The notes beneath the pieces were generated by a model. It had not been told where the DNA came from and searched no databases. It saw nothing but the letters and a program-made list of their open reading frames with translations. A stretch of DNA of 35,231 nt, taken from assembly GCA_017398425.1 (NCBI GenBank), contig JAFQFZ010000055.1, positions 1-35,231 on the forward strand, written 5' to 3'. Below, piece by piece: positions 24,366 to 33,191 of the stretch. Position 1 is the stretch's first letter; the number at the start of each line of letters is the position of its first letter. Origin of the DNA: Clostridia bacterium. GTDB taxonomy: Bacteria > Bacillota > Clostridia > Oscillospirales > Acutalibacteraceae. The translations under genes and the position numbers were made by a program.

Positions 24366-25088
24366 ATGACGTGGGTGTCGGCGACCCTCGACGGCGTGTT
24401 GGCGGCGGTGCTGGTCATATGCGTGGTGCTCGGCTTCAAGCGCGGCTTTGTGCGTTCGGTCGTGCAGATGATCGGCAGCGTCGCGGCGATGTTGGTGTCC
24501 TTCTTCATCAGCGGACCGATCGCGCAGGGACTGTTTGACGCGTTTTTCCGCACCGGCGTGCGCGAGACGGTCGCCTCGGCGATCGGCGGTGAAGCGACGG
24601 CGTCGGTCTCGACGTTGCAGGGAGAGTGGGGCGCGATCTTCGGACGGTTGCCCGAACTGTTTCGCAACGGTTTGAACGCCACCGGCTCCGGCACGCCCGA
24701 TGCGCTCAGCGCCACGGTTTCCAAGCAAGGGGCGGCCACCGTCGGTACGGCGGCGGACGCGATCGCGGATAACCTGATCGCACCGATCTGTGTGGCGCTG
24801 TTGCAGGTGCTGTTGTTTGTGGTATTGTTTTTGATCGTGTCGTTGCTCATCCGTCTGGTGGGTAGGGCGCTTGACAAGATCTTTTCGTCGTTGCCGCTCG
24901 TGCGACAGGTCAACACCGCCTTGGGCGGTGCGGCGGGCTTGCTCCGCGGTGCGGTGTGGGGGATCGTGCTGTGCTCGGTCCTGCACATCTACATGACCAT
25001 GGCGGGAAGCAGCAGCTTCGTGACCGCGGCGGATCTCGACGCCACGTGGTGGACGGGATGGGTCATGGATATCAATCCGTTGTTCTAA
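24366..25088 (+). CDS. CvpA family membrane protein
   Basis: A 240-residue membrane protein of the CvpA family (named for colicin V production; its physiological role is poorly known). The N-terminal pattern TLDGVLAAVLVICVVLGFKR then GFVRSVVQMIGSVAAMLVSF is characteristic. Four to five hydrophobic helices are visible, at about 8-27, 34-52, 138-165 and 190-210, with a long soluble loop in the middle that is larger than in E. coli CvpA. AAAGGAGTG precedes the ATG. Confidence 0.82.
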   Translation: MTWVSATLDGVLAAVLVICVVLGFKRGFVRSVVQMIGSVAAMLVSFFISGPIAQGLFDAFFRTGVRETVASAIGGEATASVSTLQGEWGAIFGRLPELFRNGLNATGSGTPDALSATVSKQGAATVGTAADAIADNLIAPICVALLQVLLFVVLFLIVSLLIRLVGRALDKIFSSLPLVRQVNTALGGAAGLLRGAVWGIVLCSVLHIYMTMAGSSSFVTAADLDATWWTGWVMDINPLF

Positions 25089-25114
25089 AAGGACGTTAAG
25101 GGAGTGAATGCATC

Positions 25115-25750
25115 ATGAAAATCCAATGGGTCTGGACGGTGCCGAACGTGTTGTCGCTCATGCGTATCGCGCTCGTACCGGTGTTTGCGACGTTGTATCT
25201 GATGAGCGAGGGGAATCCCGCGTTGCTCGTATGGTCGATCGCGGTACTCTGCCTGTCGGGCATCACCGATCTGTTCGACGGCATCATCGCGCGCAAGTTC
25301 AATCAGATCAGCGAGATCGGCAAGATCCTCGATCCCGTTGCCGACAAGCTGACGCAGGTGACGATCGTGTTTTGCCTGGCGGTGCGGTTGCCGCGGTTGT
25401 GGCCGCTGGTGATCCTGTGCTTTGTCAAGGAGCTGGTGCAATCCATCGGTGCGCTGGTGATGCTGTTCCGTTCGACGGTGCGCGTACAGCCCGCCAAATG
25501 GTACGGCAAGGTCAGCACCTTTGTGTTCTACATCTGCATGGGCCTCTTTGTGGCGTTCCCCCTCGAGGGCGAAAAGGCGATGTTCTTTGATTGGCACATG
25601 CCCGAAGCGCTGTTCATCGTGCTGGTGATCCTGGTGGCGGTGTGCATGGCGTTTGCGTTCTATCAATATGCCACGTTGTTCCTGCACATCATGCAGGATT
25701 CCAAAAAATCGTCGGAGGAAGCTCCGACGTCGAGCGACGACGCTCGCTGA
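25115..25750 (+). CDS. CDP-alcohol phosphatidyltransferase (PgsA-like)
   Basis: A 211-residue membrane enzyme that joins a CDP-diacylglycerol to an alcohol acceptor. The full catalytic signature is present: D52, D55-G56, A59-R60, G69, D73 and D77, with the spacing of the family. MKIQWVWTVPNVLSLMRI is typical of PgsA (glycerol-3-phosphate acceptor), but cardiolipin synthase-type or inositol-type use cannot be excluded by sequence reading. About five membrane helices. It sits between cvpA and the AAA+ gene, all on one strand with short gaps. Confidence 0.88.
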   Translation: MKIQWVWTVPNVLSLMRIALVPVFATLYLMSEGNPALLVWSIAVLCLSGITDLFDGIIARKFNQISEIGKILDPVADKLTQVTIVFCLAVRLPRLWPLVILCFVKELVQSIGALVMLFRSTVRVQPAKWYGKVSTFVFYICMGLFVAFPLEGEKAMFFDWHMPEALFIVLVILVAVCMAFAFYQYATLFLHIMQDSKKSSEEAPTSSDDAR

Positions 25751-25782
25751 CAATGAATCCCTGAAAGGAGCGTGCAGACATC

Positions 25783-28086
25783 ATGGTTTGCTCACGCTGT
25801 AAGAAACGCCCTGCGGTCGTGTTCATCGCACGAACCGAAGGCGATAAGACGTTTAACGACGGCTACTGCCTCACCTGCGCCAAGGAGCTGAACATCGGTC
25901 CCGTCAACGATATGCTCGAGAAGTTCGGCATTTCGGAGGACGACCTCGAACAGATGGACGAACAGCTCGGCGAAATGATGGGTGAGATGCAGGAGATGAT
26001 GGAATCGTCCGACGGCGACGGGGCGTTCGATCCCGGCGGAGCGGCGACGTTCCCGTTCTTCCGCAATCTGTTCGGCGGCACGCCGCAACCCGACGGCGCC
26101 ATCGTCCCCACCCCCGACAACGAGGGGAAAGCGGGCGACAAAAAGAGTGCCAAAAAAGAAAAAAAGCCCGAGAAAAAGAGAAAATTCCTCTCGCAGTATT
26201 GCACCGACCTCACCGCGCGCGCCCGCAAGGGCGAGCTCGATGCCGTGATTGGACGCGACCGCGAGATTTACCGTGTGGTGCAGATCCTCTCGCGCCGCAC
26301 CAAGAATAACCCCTGCCTCATCGGCGAACCCGGTGTCGGCAAGACCGCCATCGCCGAGGGCTTGGCGCTTCGCGTGGCGGCGGGCGATGTGCCGCCGCGT
26401 CTCAAGGGCAAGGAGATCCACCTGCTCGACCTGACGGCGCTGGTCGCCGGCACCCAGTTTCGCGGTCAGTTTGAAAGCCGCATCAAAGGACTGGTCGACG
26501 AGGTGAAGGCGGAGGGCAACATCATCCTCTTCATCGACGAGGTGCACAATCTGGTGGGAACGGGCGACTCCGAGGGCAGTATGTCCGCGGCGAATATCCT
26601 GAAGCCCGCCTTGTCGCGCGGCGAACTGCAGGTCATCGGCGCGACCACCTTCAACGAATACCGCAAGCACATCGAAAAGGACGCGGCGCTTGAGCGTCGC
26701 TTCCAGCCGGTGACGGTGGAAGAACCTTCCATCGAAGAGGCGATCGATATTTTGATGGGCATTCGCCCGTATTACGAGACGTTCCACGGTGTGACGCTGT
26801 CCGATGCGATCGTGCGCCAAGCGGTGCGCTTGTCCGAACGCTATATCACCGACCGTTTCCTCCCCGACAAAGCGATCGATATGCTCGACGAGGCGTGCGC
26901 CGCGACGGCCCTGCGTAACAAGACGGCGGATCGCTACGCACAGCTCATCGAGGAGATCACCTCGTTGCAAAACCGCGAGAAGGAAGAGATGGAAGCGGAG
27001 ACGGTCGACTATGAGCAGATGGCGGTTCTTCACACCGAACTGCTCAAGGCGCAGGAAGCCGCCGACAAGATCCGCGAAGCCGCGACGCAGGCTCCCGTCA
27101 CTTCGGAGGATCTCGCGCGCGTGATCGAGCTGTGGACGGGCATCCCCGCATCGAAGGTGCAGGAAAACGAGCTCAAGAAGCTCGCGCACCTCGAGGACGA
27201 ACTCAAAAAGAACATCATCGGTCAGGACGAGGCGATCGCACTGGTTGCGGATGCGGTGCGCCGCAGTCGCGTGCAGATCAGCAACCGCCGTCGCCCCGCG
27301 TCGTTCATTTTCGTCGGTCCGACGGGTGTGGGAAAAACGGAGCTTGTCAAGGTGCTGTCGAAGGAACTGTTCGACACCCCCGACACGATGATCCGCCTGG
27401 ATATGTCCGAATTCATGGAAAAGCACGCCGTGTCGCGCATCATCGGTTCGCCTCCCGGCTACGTCGGCTACGACGAGGCGGGTCAGCTGACCGAAAAGGT
27501 GCGCCGCAAGCCGTATTCGGTGATTTTGTTTGACGAGATCGAAAAGGCGCACCCCGACGTGCTGAATATTTTGTTGCAAATCCTCGACGAGGGACGCGTC
27601 ACCGACGCGCACGGACGCGTGGTCAATTTCGAAAACACCGTCATCGTCATGACCTCCAACGCCGGCAGTCAGATCAAAGAAAATCTGATGGGCTTCGGCA
27701 AGACGAGTGCCGCCGCCTCGCGCGAGAAAGCGGAGCAGGCGCTTTCGCAGTTCCTGCGTCCCGAGTTTATCAGCCGCGTCGATGAGGTGGTGTACTTCGC
27801 ACCGCTCACCGAGGAGAGCTTTGTGAAGATCGCCGATCTGATGCTCGAAGAGCTCAAAGAACCGCTCAGCGAGCGCGGGATCGCGTTCACATGGACCGAG
27901 GAAGCGGCGAAGAAGCTCGCAGCTGTCAGCGCCGACGGCAAGCGCGGCGCGCGCGACCTGCGCCATGCGGTGCGCCGTCAGGTGGAAAACCGCGTGGCGA
28001 TGATGCTCGTCGAGCTGGGCGATGCCGCCCCTGCCGCCGTGCACGTGGCGGTGGAGGACGACGCGATCGTCGTCAAAGGTTCGTAA
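25783..28086 (+). CDS. ClpE/ClpC-like AAA+ unfoldase with N-terminal zinc finger
   Basis: A 767-residue Clp/Hsp100 ATPase. Instead of the double Clp N-domain it begins with a four-cysteine zinc finger (C3, C6, C29, C32; [10 protein letters not shown] and [11 protein letters not shown]), as in ClpE, then a Met-Glu-rich helix ([16 protein letters not shown]) and a Lys-rich linker to about 140. The first AAA+ domain has GEPGVGKT at 181-188 and [10 protein letters not shown]; the second has GPTGVGKT at 512-519 and [22 protein letters not shown] could be a ClpP-docking loop (MGF in place of VGF or IGF). There is a UvrB/C-like coiled segment between the two. Likely role: unfolding damaged proteins for ClpP. 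Confidence 0.88.
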   Translation: MVCSRCKKRPAVVFIARTEGDKTFNDGYCLTCAKELNIGPVNDMLEKFGISEDDLEQMDEQLGEMMGEMQEMMESSDGDGAFDPGGAATFPFFRNLFGGTPQPDGAIVPTPDNEGKAGDKKSAKKEKKPEKKRKFLSQYCTDLTARARKGELDAVIGRDREIYRVVQILSRRTKNNPCLIGEPGVGKTAIAEGLALRVAAGDVPPRLKGKEIHLLDLTALVAGTQFRGQFESRIKGLVDEVKAEGNIILFIDEVHNLVGTGDSEGSMSAANILKPALSRGELQVIGATTFNEYRKHIEKDAALERRFQPVTVEEPSIEEAIDILMGIRPYYETFHGVTLSDAIVRQAVRLSERYITDRFLPDKAIDMLDEACAATALRNKTADRYAQLIEEITSLQNREKEEMEAETVDYEQMAVLHTELLKAQEAADKIREAATQAPVTSEDLARVIELWTGIPASKVQENELKKLAHLEDELKKNIIGQDEAIALVADAVRRSRVQISNRRRPASFIFVGPTGVGKTELVKVLSKELFDTPDTMIRLDMSEFMEKHAVSRIIGSPPGYVGYDEAGQLTEKVRRKPYSVILFDEIEKAHPDVLNILLQILDEGRVTDAHGRVVNFENTVIVMTSNAGSQIKENLMGFGKTSAAASREKAEQALSQFLRPEFISRVDEVVYFAPLTEESFVKIADLMLEELKEPLSERGIAFTWTEEAAKKLAAVSADGKRGARDLRHAVRRQVENRVAMMLVELGDAAPAAVHVAVEDDAIVVKGS

Positions 28087-28107
28087 CATCACGACAAAGG
28101 AAGGTGC

Positions 28108-28845
28108 ATGGCCTTGCCACGCTTTTTTCAATCGATGGACACCCCCGCCGCCGTCGGCGATCGCTTGACGATCGTCGGTCAGGACGCGGTGCATCTGACG
28201 CGTTCGCTCCGTTTGACGGTCGGGGACGCGGTGCTTGTCTGTGACGGACGCAGTACCGAATACGACACCGTCATCGACGGGTGCCGTCAAGACGCGGTGG
28301 AGCTCCTTGTGCAGGCGGTGCGCGAAAGCCGCGCCGAGCCGACCTTGCAGGTCACCTTGTATCAAGGACTTCCCAAGAGCGACAAGCTCGAATGGATCAT
28401 TCAAAAATGCGTCGAGCTCGGCGTGACGGAGATCGTGCCGCTCGAAATGGAGCGCAGTATCGTCAAGCTCGGCGACAAAGCGGACAAAAAGCGGGCGCGG
28501 TGGCAAACGATCGCCCATGAAGCCGCGGGACAAAGCGGTCGCGGCATCCTGCCGACGGTCGCCGAACCGATGCCGCTGTCAGGGGCACTCGAACGGATGC
28601 GGGGCGGCTTGACGATCGTCTGCTACGAAGGCGGCGGCGAACCGTTTTCGGCGCTGATCGACCCGTCGGTGCAAAAGCTGAACCTCGTCATCGGTCCGGA
28701 GGGCGGCATCGCCCCTTCGGAGATCGAGCGCCTCGTCCAAAACGGCGCGAAGCTCGCCACCCTCGGCCCGCGCATCCTGCGCTGTGAGACCGCTCCCGTG
28801 GCGGCACTCGCGGTGGCGATGGCGCTGTCGGGGAATATGTCGTAA
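28108..28845 (+). CDS. rsmE: 16S rRNA (uracil(1498)-N3)-methyltransferase RsmE
   Basis: RsmE methylates U1498 of 16S rRNA in the assembled small subunit. The 245-residue product has a PUA-like N-terminus (HLTRSLRLTVGDAVLVCDG) and the SPOUT knot motifs: QGLPKSDKLEWIIQKCVELG, RWQTIAHEAAGQSGR, LVIGPEGGIAPSEIE and LGPRILRCETAPVAAL. AAAGGAAGGTGC precedes the ATG. It follows the AAA+ gene by 21 bases and is probably co-transcribed with it. Confidence 0.95.
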   Translation: MALPRFFQSMDTPAAVGDRLTIVGQDAVHLTRSLRLTVGDAVLVCDGRSTEYDTVIDGCRQDAVELLVQAVRESRAEPTLQVTLYQGLPKSDKLEWIIQKCVELGVTEIVPLEMERSIVKLGDKADKKRARWQTIAHEAAGQSGRGILPTVAEPMPLSGALERMRGGLTIVCYEGGGEPFSALIDPSVQKLNLVIGPEGGIAPSEIERLVQNGAKLATLGPRILRCETAPVAALAVAMALSGNMS

Positions 28846-28894
28846 CGTCCAACATATATATACTGAACCCTACATACAAAGGAGCGAATCTGTT

Positions 28895-29818
28895 ATGAAA
28901 GAACCTGTTCGTGCCGTAGTCGGCGGCGTGTCGGTCGGCATTGCCAATGTCATTCCCGGTGTCAGCGGCGGCACCATGATGGCGATCACCGGTATTTTCG
29001 ATCGCACGATGACCGCCATTTCCGACGTGTTCAAGAAAAAGAACGACCACCGCGGCAAGGATATCCTCTTCCTGGTGGAAGTGCTTATCGGCGCGGCGAT
29101 CGGCATCGTCGGTTTTTCTAGGTTGCTCGAGTGGATGTTTGAAGTCATCCCGATGCCGACGGTGTTCCTCTTTGTCGGTTTGGTCGCCTGCTCGGTGCCG
29201 GTGTTCCGCAAGCAACAGATGAAGGACGTAGGTCTCCAACCTCTCGGCATCATAATCGGCGTGCTGATCATTGCCGCGATGACCGTCGCAAAATGCGTCT
29301 GGTTCCCCGAAAAGCCCGAACTGCTTAACGAAGCGGGCGAAGTCGTCAAGGAGACGTGGCCGCTCCCGGATTTCAACTTCGTCAACTGCCTGATCCTGAT
29401 GGCGGCGGGCGCTGTGAGCGGTTTTGCCATGTTGCTTCCCGGCATCAGCGGATCGCTCGTTCTGATGATCCTCGGTATGTACGAATACGTTTGGTTCCAG
29501 TACGTCAACAACATTTCCGAGTTGCTCAAAAACTTCTCGGGCGACACGATCGTCAAGTTCATCCCGATGGGCTTTATGGCGCTCGGCATCCTGATCGGCA
29601 TCGTGGTCAGCGCGAAGCTCACCAAATGGGCGCTGAAGAAGAACGCGACCTTCACCTTGAACCTGCTGATCGGTCTGGTGGCGGCATCGGCGGTGTCGAT
29701 CCTGGCGATCAACACGATGAAATATACCGCCGATGTGTGGATGATCGTCGGCTCGGTCGTCGCGTTTGCCGTCGGCGGCGGCACGGTGCTGTTGCTCGGC
29801 AAATTCTCGAAAGAATAA
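28895..29818 (+). CDS. DUF368 membrane protein, PopT-type polyprenyl-phosphate transporter
   Basis: A 307-residue multi-spanning membrane protein with the two inverted DUF368 signatures: NVIPGVSGGTMMAITGIFD near residues 19-37 and AMLLPGISGSLVLMILGMYE in the middle. DUF368 proteins (PopT) have been reported to flip undecaprenyl phosphate back across the membrane for reuse in cell-wall synthesis, alongside DedA proteins (UptA); I infer that role here by family. The start at 28895 has AAAGGAGC upstream. A perfect palindromic terminator follows immediately, so it ends the long plus-strand run. Confidence 0.88.
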   Translation: MKEPVRAVVGGVSVGIANVIPGVSGGTMMAITGIFDRTMTAISDVFKKKNDHRGKDILFLVEVLIGAAIGIVGFSRLLEWMFEVIPMPTVFLFVGLVACSVPVFRKQQMKDVGLQPLGIIIGVLIIAAMTVAKCVWFPEKPELLNEAGEVVKETWPLPDFNFVNCLILMAAGAVSGFAMLLPGISGSLVLMILGMYEYVWFQYVNNISELLKNFSGDTIVKFIPMGFMALGILIGIVVSAKLTKWALKKNATFTLNLLIGLVAASAVSILAINTMKYTADVWMIVGSVVAFAVGGGTVLLLGKFSKE

Positions 29819-29823
29819 CGCAA

Positions 29824-29851
29824 AAAAAGGACGAGCATGCTCGTCCTTTTT
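29824..29851 (+). terminator. Bidirectional terminator after DUF368 gene
   Basis: A 28-base perfect palindrome (arms 29824-29837 and 29838-29851) that starts with five A and ends with five T, with a tight GCATGC centre. It lies 5 bases past the DUF368 stop. Confidence 0.85.
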
Positions 29852-29875
29852 GCTGGTATACGGGGCTTACGGTGC

Positions 29876-29974
29876 TCACACTTCGCGCGTGAAAGCACGG
29901 CCGCAATCGGGGCAAAATTCCTCGTCCTCCGCGAGCGTGTCTCCGCAATCGTTGCGCGAAGAATTTCTCGCGCA
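29876..29974 (-). pseudogene. Zinc-ribbon remnant
   Basis: A start-less frame of 32 codons ending in TGA reads CGDTLAEDEEFCPDCGRAF and a TREV end, with a further Cys nine residues earlier, like the C-terminal zinc ribbon of small Clostridial proteins. It is cut off by a TAA at 29977-29975. On the opposite strand a short frame ends in HYEEASACYRKAL, which looks like a tetratricopeptide helix. The 29852-30026 stretch is therefore probably debris of one or two lost genes. Confidence 0.35.
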
Positions 29975-30026
29975 TTACGAAGAGGCGAGCGCTTGCTACC
30001 GCAAAGCCCTCTGACAAAGAAAAAGG

Positions 30027-30059
30027 AAACCTCCGTCGCCCTCTGGGAGACGGAGGTTT
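30027..30059. terminator. Terminator hairpin downstream of the CAP-protein gene
   Basis: An 11-bp stem (30027-30037 with 30049-30059) with an 11-base loop. T runs lie on both sides: TTTTTT on the plus strand, TTTCCTTTTTC on the minus strand, so it can end the minus-strand gene at 30080 and opposing transcription. Confidence 0.7.
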
Positions 30060-30079
30060 TTTGCGTCGGGAAAAAGCAA

Positions 30080-30781
30080 TCACCAATAGCAGAACATTTG
30101 CGACCAGGTGTAGCGGCCGGGATTCTCTGGGATTTCTTGGCATCCGACCACCACGCCTTGGAAGTTGGGGTTGAGGATGTTTTCGCGGTGTCCGTCAGAC
30201 GCCATCCAGCCGGAGACGACTTCTTCGGGAGTGCGATGGTATGCGGCGATGTTTTCGCCGCCGGCGTAGTGGTTGTAGGTGTCGTATTCGTCAAAGAGCG
30301 AGAAGCAAATTTGGCCGTTCGGGCGCGTATGCGACCAGTATGTTTGAATTTCGTCGGCGCGCACGTCGGCAAAGTGTTGCAGTTCCGTGAAGTACTCCAG
30401 CGGTTCAAGACCTTCGGCGGCGCGTTCTTCGTTGATCAGTTCAAACACGCGCATTTCGTAGTCCGAGGGCGCCGCAACGGGAGGATGCGGCAGGCGCTCG
30501 CCGTTGACGCAGGCGTACAGCAACGTCGCGTCGATGGTGTTGACCGTGCCGTCTTTGTTATAGTCGGCGGCGAGTTGTTCCGTGGCGGTGAGGTCGCGCT
30601 GTCCCGAGCAATAGGCAAAGAGATTCAAGCTATCGAACGTGTTGAGGGTCTCGTCGCCGGTCAGTTCGCCCGGGGTGACAAGTGACGCCGCCGAGGCGGT
30701 GGGGACAAGCCCGATCGCGAAGGTGGAAACGAGCATCGTCAAGGTCAGCAGCAGGGTGAAAAGTTTTTTACAGTTGGTCAT
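30080..30781 (-). CDS. Secreted protein: dockerin-like module plus CAP/SCP domain
   Basis: A 233-residue exported protein. A signal peptide (hydrophobic core at about 7-28, cleavage after TASA at 28-31) is followed by two dockerin-like calcium-binding repeats: GDETLNTFDSLNLFAYCSG (42-60) and DYNKDGTVNTIDATLLYA (73-90). The C-terminal part (about 107-233) is a CAP/SCP domain with SHTRPNG around H151, GENIAAYH around E176 and DGHRENILNPNFQGVVVGC around H198. ATG at 30781 is chosen because AGGAGA stands 9 bases upstream; two earlier ATGs lack a site. Dockerins bind cohesins on a scaffold, so the CAP domain may be displayed on a cell-surface complex. No cohesin gene is in the window. Confidence 0.88.
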   Translation of the reverse strand: MTNCKKLFTLLLTLTMLVSTFAIGLVPTASAASLVTPGELTGDETLNTFDSLNLFAYCSGQRDLTATEQLAADYNKDGTVNTIDATLLYACVNGERLPHPPVAAPSDYEMRVFELINEERAAEGLEPLEYFTELQHFADVRADEIQTYWSHTRPNGQICFSLFDEYDTYNHYAGGENIAAYHRTPEEVVSGWMASDGHRENILNPNFQGVVVGCQEIPENPGRYTWSQMFCYW

Positions 30782-30881
30782 AGTGAGCATCTCCTGTTCA
30801 AATGAAAAGGTGTGAGCGGTGGTGGTGGTGACGCTCGTTGTCAAACGGGGTCTCCTCGGGGGACGTAATCAAGTGGCTATC

Positions 30882-30910
30882 ATCATACAAAATTTGACGG
30901 CGTTTGTCAA
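30882..30910 (-). promoter_or_regulatory. Sigma-A type promoter of the CAP-protein gene
   Basis: On the minus strand TTGACA (30910-30905) and TATGAT (30887-30882) are spaced 17 bases apart, with a perfect -35 box. The start codon is about 100 bases downstream, leaving a leader long enough for regulation, though I see no known riboswitch. Confidence 0.8.
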
Positions 30911-30938
30911 ATCGTTCTTGTCCGAGCGTGCGCCGCAG

Positions 30939-31640
30939 TCATTTCGTATACAACCGATGATACACCGCGGTCGCGGCGCCTTTGTCGGCGGTGATGAGGG
31001 TGGGGAGCACGGCGAGCGCTCCGCGCCGCTTCGCTTCGATCAACAGAAGATGCGGTCGCGCGCCGTCTTGGGATTGCACCGTCTGCAGTTTGGTGACGGT
31101 CAGCGACGCGCTTGTCAGCGCCTCGATCACGTCGAGCAGTCGCGCGGGGCGATGGCAAAGGCAAAAGCGTCCGTCCTCGGAAAGCAGGCGTGCCGCCGCG
31201 CGGCACAGATCGGCAAGGGCGCGGGCGTTGTCTTCGCGGCGCATCGCGTCGCGAAGGGGATCGGGCGAGGGACGCGAGGCATCGCACGCAAAAAACGGCG
31301 GATTGCAGGTGACGAGCGTCATCGAACCCGCTTTTGGCATGGCGTTCTCGTCGTTCCAGTCGCATTCGCACACGGTGACAACGGTTTCCAGACCGTGCCG
31401 CTCGACCGCCGCGCGAAACAGCGCGCAAAAGGATGCTTCGCGTTCCACCCCGACGAGCGTTTCGGGCGGTTCGCGCCGACACCAAAGGAGCGGCACAATG
31501 CCGTTGCCCGTGCCGAGATCGCACGCGCGATCCTCGGCGGTCGGAGCGGCAAACCGCGCAAGTAACAGGGCGTCCTCCTGCACGCGCATCACGTCATCGA
31601 CGGCGACCGAAAGTCCGCCGCCGATCGGTTCAAACGTCAT
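30939..31640 (-). CDS. TrmN6-like tRNA1(Val) adenine-N6 methyltransferase
   Basis: A 233-residue class I methyltransferase. SAM-binding DLGTGNGIVPLL starts at residue 41, and the N6-adenine catalytic motif NPPF is at 113-116 (CNPPFFACDASRPS), matching the TrmN6/YfiC group that modifies A37 of tRNA1(Val). Other N6-adenine or glutamine methyltransferases share NPPY/F, so the substrate is inferred. ATG at 31640 has AGGAGG 7 bases upstream; the longer frame to 31709 runs into the terminator of the preceding gene. It is followed by the promoter of the CAP gene. Confidence 0.85.
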   Translation of the reverse strand: MTFEPIGGGLSVAVDDVMRVQEDALLLARFAAPTAEDRACDLGTGNGIVPLLWCRREPPETLVGVEREASFCALFRAAVERHGLETVVTVCECDWNDENAMPKAGSMTLVTCNPPFFACDASRPSPDPLRDAMRREDNARALADLCRAAARLLSEDGRFCLCHRPARLLDVIEALTSASLTVTKLQTVQSQDGARPHLLLIEAKRRGALAVLPTLITADKGAATAVYHRLYTK

Positions 31641-31663
31641 GGCGCACCGCCTCCTTTTTTGAT

Positions 31664-31703
31664 GGAAAAACCATAGGCGTCCTTTGTGAAAAGGACGCCT
31701 ATG
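31664..31703 (-). terminator. Terminator after the epimerase-family gene
   Basis: Arms 31703-31691 and 31684-31672 form a 13-bp stem on the minus strand, followed by GGTTTTTCC. It lies 9 bases past the epimerase stop and within 25 bases of the next gene's start. Confidence 0.75.
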
Positions 31704-31711
31704 AAACATTC

Positions 31712-32932
31712 TTACAGAATGGGGCTGATCGGCTTGCCTTCGGACATCTCGGTCAGCATTTGGTCAATGAGCATGAGGGCGCGGGGCAGGTGATACGGAC
31801 CTTTCCACATCGAGCCCTTCTGCGTGTGGGACACGGTGCCGTCGCGATGGAGGTAACCGTACCACTCGCCGTTCTCTTTGTCGTGGAAGTGGGAGAATGC
31901 ATATTCGTGGGTCTTCTCGAACCAATCGAAATACTTCTGCTCGCCGGTCAGCGCGTACGCCATCAGGCTCGCGATGAGCACCTCGTTGTGCACCCACCAC
32001 AGCTTCATATCCCATTCGAGCTGCTCGCAGGGGCGACCGTCGACGTCGGCGAAGTACACAAAGCCGCCGTACTCCTTATCCCAGCCGAGCTCCATGTGCC
32101 ACTCGAGGATATTGAGCGCTTTTTCCATCAGGTCTTTGTCGCCCGTGACCATCGCTTGGTTCATCAGGAACCAGGAGTTCTCGCAGGAGTGACCGGGGTT
32201 GATGCAACGACCGGCAGGCGTGTCGTAACGCGAGCCGTCAAGCAACACGCTCTCAAGCACGCACTTCAGCTCGGGTTTGTAGTGGTAGTTGATGATCGCG
32301 TCCGCCATCTCCTGCGCGACGGCGGTGTAATACTCCGCTTTGTCGGGATCGCAACGGCGCAGAACCTGCGCGGAGCTCACCAGCACCATCGGCACCGCCG
32401 ACGCACGATCGGCGCGGGTGGAGGCGTAGCCCTTCGGGGTGATCTTAAAGGGATCCTGCTCGGGGGTGCGGAACAGCGTCAGCATATTTTCAAACATGGC
32501 TTCCGCCTTGGCAAGAGCGTCCTTGTCGCCCGTCGCCAGCGCATACTCCGCCATGCCGACGACGTAGAAGCTCTCGGAATACATATAGCGGCGCTTGCGA
32601 AGCGGCGCGCCTTCACGGGTGGTCTGGAAGAACATGCGACCGTCCGCGTCGACGCAGTACTTCTCGAGGAAGTCCTTGCCGAGCTTGGCGGCCTCAAGCC
32701 ACTCGTCGCGCTTGCCGTAGTGGTTGCACAGCGCCGAGAAGGTCCACAGACCGCGGCCCTGGAACCAGACGGATTTGTCGGTGTTGTAGCATTTGCCCTT
32801 TTGATCCACCGAGGAGATGTAGCCGCCGTACTCGCGATCGAGCAGGTCGGAATTCATCCAGAAGGGGATGCAATCGTTCAAAAGATGGTCATGATAGAAC
32901 TCGCGGTACGCTTTGATTTTTTCCATGTTCAT
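31712..32932 (-). CDS. N-acylglucosamine 2-epimerase (AGE) family enzyme
   Basis: A 406-residue (alpha/alpha)6-barrel enzyme of the AGE/cellobiose 2-epimerase superfamily, which interconverts sugars at C2. Typical segments are present: CYNTDKSVWFQGRGLWTFS, RRYMYSESFYVVGMAEYAL, NPGHSCENSWFLMNQA, LWWVHNEVLIASLMAYAL and FSHFHDKENGEWYGYLHRDG. The His residues in these (NPGH, WWVHNE, GYLHRDG) correspond to family catalytic positions. N-acetylglucosamine, cellobiose or mannose could be substrates; sequence alone cannot decide. It has its own strong promoter and terminator, so it is a single-gene unit. Confidence 0.87.
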   Translation of the reverse strand: MNMEKIKAYREFYHDHLLNDCIPFWMNSDLLDREYGGYISSVDQKGKCYNTDKSVWFQGRGLWTFSALCNHYGKRDEWLEAAKLGKDFLEKYCVDADGRMFFQTTREGAPLRKRRYMYSESFYVVGMAEYALATGDKDALAKAEAMFENMLTLFRTPEQDPFKITPKGYASTRADRASAVPMVLVSSAQVLRRCDPDKAEYYTAVAQEMADAIINYHYKPELKCVLESVLLDGSRYDTPAGRCINPGHSCENSWFLMNQAMVTGDKDLMEKALNILEWHMELGWDKEYGGFVYFADVDGRPCEQLEWDMKLWWVHNEVLIASLMAYALTGEQKYFDWFEKTHEYAFSHFHDKENGEWYGYLHRDGTVSHTQKGSMWKGPYHLPRALMLIDQMLTEMSEGKPISPIL

Positions 32933-32986
32933 TTCGAAACTCGCCGTCCTTTTTTGTGTGATTCAGTGGTAAAAACTCCACCTATC

Positions 32987-33015
32987 ATTGTACAAAACGC
33001 GACTGTCGATGTCAA
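32987..33015 (-). promoter_or_regulatory. Sigma-A type promoter of the epimerase-family gene
   Basis: On the minus strand TTGACA (33015-33010) and TACAAT (32992-32987) lie 17 bases apart, close to consensus. The start codon is 55 bases from the -10 box. Confidence 0.8.
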
Positions 33016-33108
33016 GGGGTTTTGCCAATGTCACGTCGGTTTCGCGAAAACACGACAAGTTGTATAAAAATTCGCGGGGGATTTGGTGAGACTTTTTCGA
33101 AATGGCGG

Positions 33109-33137
33109 TTGAAAAATCCGTCGATTTCCAGTACAAT
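33109..33137 (+). promoter_or_regulatory. Sigma-A type promoter of the Na/Pi cotransporter gene
   Basis: TTGAAA at 33109-33114 and TACAAT at 33132-33137 with a 17-base spacer. It diverges from the epimerase promoter about 100 bases away; no clear operator is seen between them. Confidence 0.75.
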
Positions 33138-33191
33138 ACAGATAAGTACGGCAAAAAGGAAGGGATTTTACATAAAGGAGGCAGTACCACC

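Noticed and set aside
30785-30881. Riboswitch or attenuator in the leader of the CAP-protein gene
   Set aside because: The leader is about 100 bases long, but I could not find a known aptamer pattern or a terminator-antiterminator pair.
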